64,000 nucleotides of DNA from Candidatus Latescibacterota bacterium (lineage in GTDB: Bacteria > JAAXHH01): positions 186,001-250,000 of the forward strand of contig JAAXHH010000034.1 of NCBI GenBank assembly GCA_012270975.1, given 5' to 3'. Positions 62,375 to 64,000 of the stretch are shown in pieces. Both the position numbers and the translations under genes were made by a program. Within the stretch, counting starts at the first letter, position 1; the number at the start of each line of letters is the position of its first letter. Under the pieces are notes generated by a model. That model saw only the letters and a program-made list of their open reading frames with translations, was not told the DNA's origin and ran no database searches.

Positions 62375-64000
62375 TCAGTCCGTTCCTTCCGCGGAATCGC
62401 CTGAAGGGGCGTCAGGTTCCGGTCCATTCGGGATCGCCGGGCGGTCGGTTTGCCCCGGCGCATCTGTTTGGCCGGACGCTTCCGACTCTTCCTGCTTCCT
62501 GGACAGCTTCACACTCTTGAGCGCCTTGGGAGCCAGGCGGATGCCCTTGGCCCGGTTCCCCCGCACGGGGAAGAGGGAAAGGTCGAAATCCTCCTCGAAG
62601 ACCCGCATGCGCGGCGTGGGCTTGTAGATGACGGTCGCCACGACGTCGGGATCCGTGGTCAACTGGAGGATGCGGCAACCCTCGGGCACGAGTTCGTATC
62701 CCCTGTTCAGGATGAACTTCTCCAGCTTGCAGCGCTTGACGAAGGGGTGACTGTTCCGGTCCCTGTAGACCATCGTGAATACCAGGTCCGGATCGACGAA
62801 TCCGCAATACAGCATGCCCTTGTCCACGAAAAGCCGTTCGATCTCGTCGTGGAGCGCATAGGCGCCGGACTTGCGGATCACGAGGACCCGGTCATAGGGC
62901 GACACGTCGAATAGGGTGTCTCCGCTGCTCAATTCGTACCCCAGGTACCCGGTGTTCCGGTCGTACTTGAGCGCGAGATTCCGCTGCGCCGCCTCCCGGG
63001 CATCGACCCGCTTGAAGGAAGTAATGGTCGTCCTGCGCTGAAAAGCCTCGCGGTACTGCCCGATAAGCCCTTCCAGGAGCGTGATCGCGTAGTCCGAAAG
63101 ATTTCCCAGGTGATCCCTGATCTCCCGCAGGCGGTTCCGGATGCCCTTCATCTCCTCGTTGGCGCGGTTGATGTCGTACAGGGAAATCCGCCGGATAGGC
63201 ACCTTGAGCAGGGTATCTATATCCTCGGAAGTCAGTTCCTTCACTTTGGACTCGAAAGGTTCGAATCCCGCCCGGATTTCCTCGTGGATCTTTTCCTGTT
63301 CCCGGACTTCCTCGATGCGCTTGTAGATCCGCTCCTTGATGAAGAGCTGTTCCAGCGTCTTTGCGCGCAGCTTCGCGTGCAACTGTTTCCGTTCGATCTT
63401 CAATTCCGCTTCGAGGACCTCCAGGAGCCGCTGCGTGTTGTGCCTGAGCAGGTCGGATACGGGCAGGATGCAGGGATGGCCCGTTCGGATGACCAGCACG
63501 TTGGTGGAGATGGAAGACTCGCAGTCTGTGAAGGCGTAAAGTGCGTCCACGGTTTCGTCTGAATGTACGCCCCGGGCGAGCCGGATTTCGATCTCCACTT
63601 CGTCCGCCGTGAAGTCGGAGATGCCGGCGATCTTCAGCTTGTTCTTCTTCGCCGCCGCCTCGATGGAAGCGATCAGGCTTTCGGTGGTCGAACCGAAGGG
63701 CAACTGCCGGATGACGATGCGCTTGGGATCCCTCACGTCCAGGTGGGCACGGACCATCACCTTCCCGTTGCCGTCGTTGTATTCCGAGACATCCACCAGA
63801 CCCCCCGTGGGGAAATCGGGCAGTACCTCGAAGGGCTCGTCCCGAAGGCAGGCGATCTGGGCCTCCATGAGCTCGATGAGATTGTGAGGCAGTATGCGGG
63901 TCGCCATGCTCGAGGCGATGCCCTCGGCACCCATGGCGAGGAGCACGGGGATCTTCGCCGGAAAGGCCACGGGTTCCCTGTTGCGGCCGTCGTAGGAATC
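62375..64000 (-). CDS. parC: DNA topoisomerase IV subunit A, 3' part (gene runs off the right edge)
   Basis: The last 541 codons of a GyrA/ParC-type subunit. The first residues in the window, YDGRNREPVAFPAKIPVLLA, then GAEGIASSMATRILPHNLIE, are the tower/DNA-gate region beyond the catalytic tyrosine. A coiled coil (about 200-240) and a short C-terminal segment follow. Six GyrA beta-pinwheel blades are not visible, so ParC-like (topo IV of the Bacteroidota type) fits better than GyrA. The usual GAEGIAVGMAT reads GAEGIASSMAT. The tail is Asp/Glu/Pro-rich. Confidence 0.88.
   Translation of the reverse strand, partial: DSYDGRNREPVAFPAKIPVLLAMGAEGIASSMATRILPHNLIELMEAQIACLRDEPFEVLPDFPTGGLVDVSEYNDGNGKVMVRAHLDVRDPKRIVIRQLPFGSTTESLIASIEAAAKKNKLKIAGISDFTADEVEIEIRLARGVHSDETVDALYAFTDCESSISTNVLVIRTGHPCILPVSDLLRHNTQRLLEVLEAELKIERKQLHAKLRAKTLEQLFIKERIYKRIEEVREQEKIHEEIRAGFEPFESKVKELTSEDIDTLLKVPIRRISLYDINRANEEMKGIRNRLREIRDHLGNLSDYAITLLEGLIGQYREAFQRRTTITSFKRVDAREAAQRNLALKYDRNTGYLGYELSSGDTLFDVSPYDRVLVIRKSGAYALHDEIERLFVDKGMLYCGFVDPDLVFTMVYRDRNSHPFVKRCKLEKFILNRGYELVPEGCRILQLTTDPDVVATVIYKPTPRMRVFEEDFDLSLFPVRGNRAKGIRLAPKALKSVKLSRKQEESEASGQTDAPGQTDRPAIPNGPEPDAPSGDSAEGTD

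Overview
The window is GC-rich chromosomal DNA from a Gram-negative (diderm) bacterium. Evidence for an outer membrane includes a complete tolQ-tolR-tolA-tolB-cpoB-pal cluster, two TonB-dependent receptors, an Omp85-type barrel fused to a metalloprotease, a CBM9/DUF5916 barrel protein and several lipoproteins. The mix of PD40 propellers, DUF5916, sulfatase, Gfo/Idh oxidoreductases and UxuA suggests a member of the FCB superphylum, of Gemmatimonadota or Latescibacterota type. That placement is inference; no rRNA gene is present. No prophage, CRISPR array or intact insertion sequence was seen. The AT-richer gaps hold degraded toxin-antitoxin genes.

Layout. 1-1120 (-): groES and the 5' part of groEL. 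1.5-1.9 kb: an unlisted 52-residue Pro/Arg/Lys-rich ORF (-) with its own Shine-Dalgarno sequence and terminator, beside a possible structured RNA. 2.0-4.6 kb (+): Ldh_2-type dehydrogenase, Gfo/Idh oxidoreductase and a small lipoprotein. 4.7-5.3 kb (-): XRE antitoxin-like gene behind a broken DUF6932-like partner. 5.4-12.4 kb (-): arginine biosynthesis in the order argR-argC-argB-argD-argH-GNAT (argA-like), followed by a nucleotidyltransferase; an ArgR-box-like site lies at the argR promoter. 12.5 kb: AbrB-type antitoxin remnant. 12.6-15.5 kb (-): CopD-like protein, heme O synthase, DUF420, ECF S component and moaC. 15.6-22.0 kb (+): ROK sugar kinase, M20 peptidase, quinone oxidoreductase, transaldolase, 6-phosphogluconate dehydrogenase and rpe, starting from a near-consensus promoter. 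22-25 kb: MATE exporter (-), branched-chain amino-acid-type binding lipoprotein (+) and tRNA-Glu (-).

25.1-28.2 kb (-): Gfo/Idh oxidoreductase, HAD hydrolase and D-2-hydroxyacid dehydrogenase. Divergent from these, at 28.6-34.4 kb (+), is a tightly packed five-gene unit: M19 dipeptidase lipoprotein, larB, larC, a fused double ECF ATPase and an amidohydrolase. This joins nickel-pincer cofactor synthesis to a dedicated energy-coupling ATPase and is the most unusual functional grouping here. 34.5-40.0 kb (-): tol-pal operon with two tandem Pal paralogs. 40.1-45.6 kb (-): MDR dehydrogenase, FNR-like flavoprotein and a 1133-residue protease-propeller-Omp85 fusion. 46-51.8 kb (-): two tandem paralogous TonB-dependent receptors. 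51.8-54.5 kb (-): NCS2 purine permease, tsaD and a zinc-ribbon protein. 54.8-58.3 kb (-): DUF4097-like secreted protein, proline dehydrogenase and a sulfatase carrying a collagen-like Gly-Pro repeat. 58.7-61.4 kb (+): DUF5916 barrel. 61.4-64.0 kb (-): mannonate dehydratase and the 3' part of a topoisomerase IV A-subunit gene.

Several operons are preceded by TTGACA boxes at sigma-70 spacing (1.4, 12.4, 15.6, 45.7, 48.9 and 54.5 kb), so a standard housekeeping sigma factor is likely. All coordinates and motif assignments come from reading the sequence; family names come from recognising protein motifs, with no database search.
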